In this document: positions 60,251 through 64,000 of the stretch, in pieces | Numbering within the stretch: the stretch's first letter is position 1 | Layout of the letters: each line of letters opens with the position of its first letter | Assembly: GCA_021209875.1 (NCBI GenBank) | Contig: JAGYVD010000008.1 | Coordinates: forward strand, 2,603,501 to 2,667,500 | DNA length: 64,000 nucleotides | Direction: 5' to 3' | DNA from: Rosellinia necatrix | Taxonomy: Eukaryota; Ascomycota; Sordariomycetes; Xylariales; Xylariaceae | Made by a program: the position numbers and the translations under genes | Notes under the pieces: model-generated | Seen by the model: the letters and a program-made list of their open reading frames with translations, nothing else | The model's database searches: none | Told to the model about the DNA's origin: nothing

Positions 60251-63200
60251 GTAGAAATGCTTTAAAAAATAAATAATAATTTATATGTTTTGTTATAGTT
60301 TATAAAACTGTTTATAGACCTTTTAGAAGCTGCTACTTTTTTCGCGGAGGGTTTTTTTTCAAGTTTGCGCAAACTGTGCTAAAAACGCAGGCTTTGCTTT
60401 AATATTAATTATAAGCAGCTTAAAAAATAAACAGAAGTTAATTAAGTTTTAAAATAATATAGCAAGCGGCTTAGCTATAGCTGCTATTAATAAAATTTTA
60501 GCGGCTGCGGCTACGTTTTTTTTATTAAATATATAAGCTGTTTTTATGCTAGTTGTAAATAAAGCTTAAAAAAAGTTAAAGCTTAATAATAAAAAATTAA
60601 AGCAGACTAAATAGTTTAAGCGCTGCTTATATAGCATTTATTATTGTTTTGTTTAAAGCTTGCATAAAAAAAATATAAAAATTAGCCGGCTTTATTTAAT
60701 AGTTTTTTATAATTTTTAAGTTATTTATAATATAAATACAAGCTAATTTTATTTATAATTAAAAAATATATTGTTTTATATTATTTATTTATTTTATCTG
60801 CTGTTTTTTTACGTTTTATTTTTAAGCTATGTTTTTTTATTTTTATGTTAAATTTATTATTATTTTATATATTTTATATTTTTTTAAAGCTGTTTATTAT
60901 TTAAGTTTTTAGAAAGTTTTTAAAAGTTTTTAATAAGTTTAGCATATTTTTTTATTTTACGACTAGTTTATAAGTTTTTATGTTTTTTTAATTTAATTAG
61001 CTTTTAATATATTTTTTATTTTTTTTTTTATTTTTTAATTTTTATTATTTATATAAAAAAAGCTAGCTATTATTTAATGTTTAAAAACCAAAGATCTGTT
61101 TTATGCAGCATATAAATTTAATATAAAATAATTATAAATATTTTTTAAAATATTTAATTTTATTATATAAAAGCTTATTATTTTAATAATATAATATTTA
61201 ATATATAACTATATTAATTTTTCAAATAGCTGCAGCGTTAATATATTTTCAAAAAACAGTTAAAAAAATTTTAAGTTTTAAACTTGTTAGCTAATATACG
61301 CTGCTTATTAGCAGCTTTTTTTTTAATTCTGCTGCGTTATAGCTATAGCTGCTAAAATAAATTTTATACTGTTTTTTAGCTTTTATATAAATATTTTAAT
61401 TAAAATTTGTAAGTTGTAAGCTAGTTGTATTAAACGTTTAATTATTAATATAATAATTATATAATATTTATAAATAATAAAAAAAGTTTAGCTTAATAAT
61501 TATAATGTTTTAATTATTTATAGTAAATATAGCTTTTCAAAATAACGTAAACTAGTTATATTAAATATATATAATATATGTTTATAAATATATTAGCATT
61601 TTTAGTTTGTTTGTTTTATAGCTCTGTGTATTTTTAAATAATAAATATATTTTATGTTAAAAATAATTAGTTTAATGTATATTTTTATTATTAGTTATAG
61701 CTATAAAACATTTATAATAACGTTAATAATATTATATAAACCGTTTAATATAAGTTTTTATGTTTATTAAAATTATTGTTTTTAATATAATAGTTTTATT
61801 AAATTTATTAGTAATTATTATTAAATTAATAAAATCGTTTTATTTTTGTTAATAAGTTTATTATAAAATTTATTAAAAGTCCGCTCTAATATTGCTTAAA
61901 ACTAATAATAAATATAACAAGCTTTATTTTTAGTTTTTTATACTGTTTTTCTGCTATAAATATTATAATTATATATAAAATATTTTATATTTTTAAAAAC
62001 GTTAATTAAAAAAGTTTTTAAATATTATTATAATAATTTTTTTAACTAGAATATTTTATTAAATATAAGTTATAAATATTTTATATTATTTTTATTTAAA
62101 AGGTTTTTATTAAAAATTTAAAACTAGTTACAAAATTTTAACACGTTGTATAAGTCTAGGTTATATTTAATAATTAATACTTTAAAATTTAACTTTAAAA
62201 AAAAACGCGTGCTTTTTTTTATATAGCGCAAGTAATACGCGCATAGCTCAGGTCTTTTTTAAAACCGGTATTTTAAATATTAGCTAAATTTTTATAATTA
62301 AATATTTGTTTGTTTTTAAAAAAGCTCGTATGTTTTTTTAACTTATTTATTTAATTAGTTTATAATTAGTTTAAAAAAGCTTAATAAGTAGCTGTTTATT
62401 TTTTAAAACCTGCTTATTTTATTTTATATATTTTTTATTTTAAGCTTTTTTTAATAAATCTTAGTTGTGTTTTAATAACGCGACTGTTTAACTGTTTAAA
62501 TGTTTTTATAAAACTTTAATTTAAATTTATATTTAATTAATTTTTAATTTAATAAACCTGTTTTTAATTAATTTTTAATAATTATAAAATAAATAAAGTT
62601 TTATAACTAAATATTATAATAAAAAACATGTTTATATTTTTAAGTTTAATATATAAAGTTTATAAATAGTTTATAATTATAAAAGTTTTTATTATAAAAT
62701 TTATAAATAACGTTTATAGTTATAAAACAGCATAAATAATATATAATAAGCTATAGTTTTTTTTTTTTTAATTGGTTTAGGCATTTTTATAAAACTATTT
62801 TAAACAGTTTATTTTTATAAAAGTTTTTTATTAAAGTTAAAATAAATTAATATAAGTTTATTTATAAAAATATTTTTAAATATTTTAAAAGCTGCGTTTT
62901 ATAAGTTTTTTATTTAAAAAACGTTTTTTTTATTAGCGCAGTTAATAAAGCTGTTTTTTTAAATAATTATTTATAAAGTTTTTATAAAAGTTTATAAAGC
63001 TTAAAATTTTTATATATTTTTAAATATTATAAAAGCTTTTTATTTATAAATTATATATAGCTTTTAAAGTTTATATTAATTTTTTATTTGTTTTATAATA
63101 AATTTTAAATATTTTATTATAAAAGTTTAAATTTGCTTTTATTAAGATTTAAATAATAGTTAGCGTTTATAAAACGTCTTAAAACTTGTTTAACTTTATA

Positions 63201-64000
63201 ATAATAGTTTATTTAAAAGCTTAAAAAATATAAGCACGTTATTAATATATATAATATAAAAATAATTTAAAAGTTTTAAAACATGTTATTAATATAGCGT
63301 TAAAACGTTATAAAAACTTTATATAAACTAAAAACATTACTAATTATTTAAATAGTTTAAACTTAGTTTAAAAACTATTTTCTTTTTTTTATTTTATTTT
63401 TATAAAAATTAACTTAACGTTTAATTTAACAAATTATTTAGCTTATAAAAATATTTTTAACGTTTTTCAAATTAGAAAAAGAAATACCGGTTTTTTTTTA
63501 ATAATATTATTAAATGTTTTATAATTATAATAAAACAAAAGTTGGTGTTAAGCTTGCGTATAAAAATATTAATATATTTATTAATAAACTGTTTATATAT
63601 ATATTTTTTATTTAATAGTTTAATAAAAAATTTTAAAAACAAAAGTTTATTTTTAATATATTATATAAAAAGCTTTATAAAACTAGTTTTTACGCTTTTA
63701 TATATTTATATTTAAATATATTTTATAATTTATTTTACGCTGTTAAAAAATAAAGTTTATATTTTATGTTTATTAAATAAATTAGTTTATTTTTTAGCTT
63801 GTTTAAAAGTTTTTTAAGTCGCGTTTAAAGCTTTTAAATTAAAAGCTTAGCTTATTTAAGCAATTATTATAAAAAACCTTAAGTAGCTTTTATTTAAGCT
63901 TTTAGTTTTATATGTTTTTTATTTTTAATAAAAATAATAGCGTTAATTATAAATGTAGTTTAAGCTGTTTTAATAATTTCTGTTTAACTTATATATTTTT

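Larger units (their letters stand above)
32741..64000. repeat. 31 kb AT-rich RIP-like heterochromatic block, continues past the window
   Basis: Base composition drops to very low GC and stays there to the window end. Stop codons fill all frames and no gene is supported; the few short open frames (33994-34221, 38228-38416, 46296-46499) lie in simple AT sequence. Remaining C and G sit mostly in AGCT, GC and ACGT contexts, while CA and TG are scarce, as expected after C-to-T mutation at CpA. Many segments occur as diverged copies whose differences are mainly C/T and G/A. Together this indicates RIP-mutated transposons. Mitochondrial origin is unlikely because of the repeats and the lack of mitochondrial genes. 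Confidence 0.88.

Noticed and set aside
32741..64000. Mitochondrial DNA insertion
   Set aside because: No mitochondrial gene or tRNA is visible, and the copy-to-copy C/T and G/A pattern fits RIP better.

Overview
The window is nuclear DNA of a filamentous ascomycete (Pezizomycotina, most likely a Sordariomycete). The basis is a White Collar-1 photoreceptor with a GATA zinc finger, short introns (about 53-158 bp) with CTAAC-like branch sites, dispersed TAGG/CCTA microsatellites, and a 31 kb AT-rich block that looks like repeat-induced point mutation (RIP). Identifications come from motifs read by eye; no database search was possible.

Positions 1-32,740 are ordinary-composition sequence with seven genes. 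In order they are: wc-1 (+), an OTU1/YOD1-type deubiquitinase (-), a 4 kb gene-poor interval, an RSC1/RSC2-type chromatin-remodelling subunit with two bromodomains and a BAH domain (+), a 3 kb microsatellite-rich interval, a NYN-domain putative RNase (+), a Dal5-like MFS anion:cation symporter (-), an NRPS-like adenylation-thiolation-reductase enzyme (+), and threonine synthase (+). Exon structures were rebuilt by hand from splice signals and reading-frame continuity. wc-1, RSC1, OTU1 and thr4 are housekeeping or signalling genes. The transporter and the A-T-R reductase are divergently transcribed from a shared 897 bp region holding a perfect 14 bp palindrome (CGG-N6-CCG) and look like a small specialised-metabolism pair. 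Threonine synthase has 11 exons, including a 13 bp micro-exon, one apparent GC-AG intron and a probable one-base frameshift near its C-terminus.

From about 32,740 to the window end (64,000) the sequence becomes extremely AT-rich with no believable gene. It is built from dispersed and tandem repeats whose copies differ mainly by C-to-T and G-to-A changes. At least seven repeat families can be matched by eye. They include a nested 250 bp insertion with its empty site, a 610 bp direct-repeat pair bracketing a 1.7 kb unit (LTR-like architecture), a hairpin-bearing module in three copies, a 125 bp tandem array, and a palindromic ACTACATGTAGT tract. A few short islands have kept normal base composition. 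The block is best read as RIP-inactivated transposon heterochromatin, possibly pericentromeric or subtelomeric.
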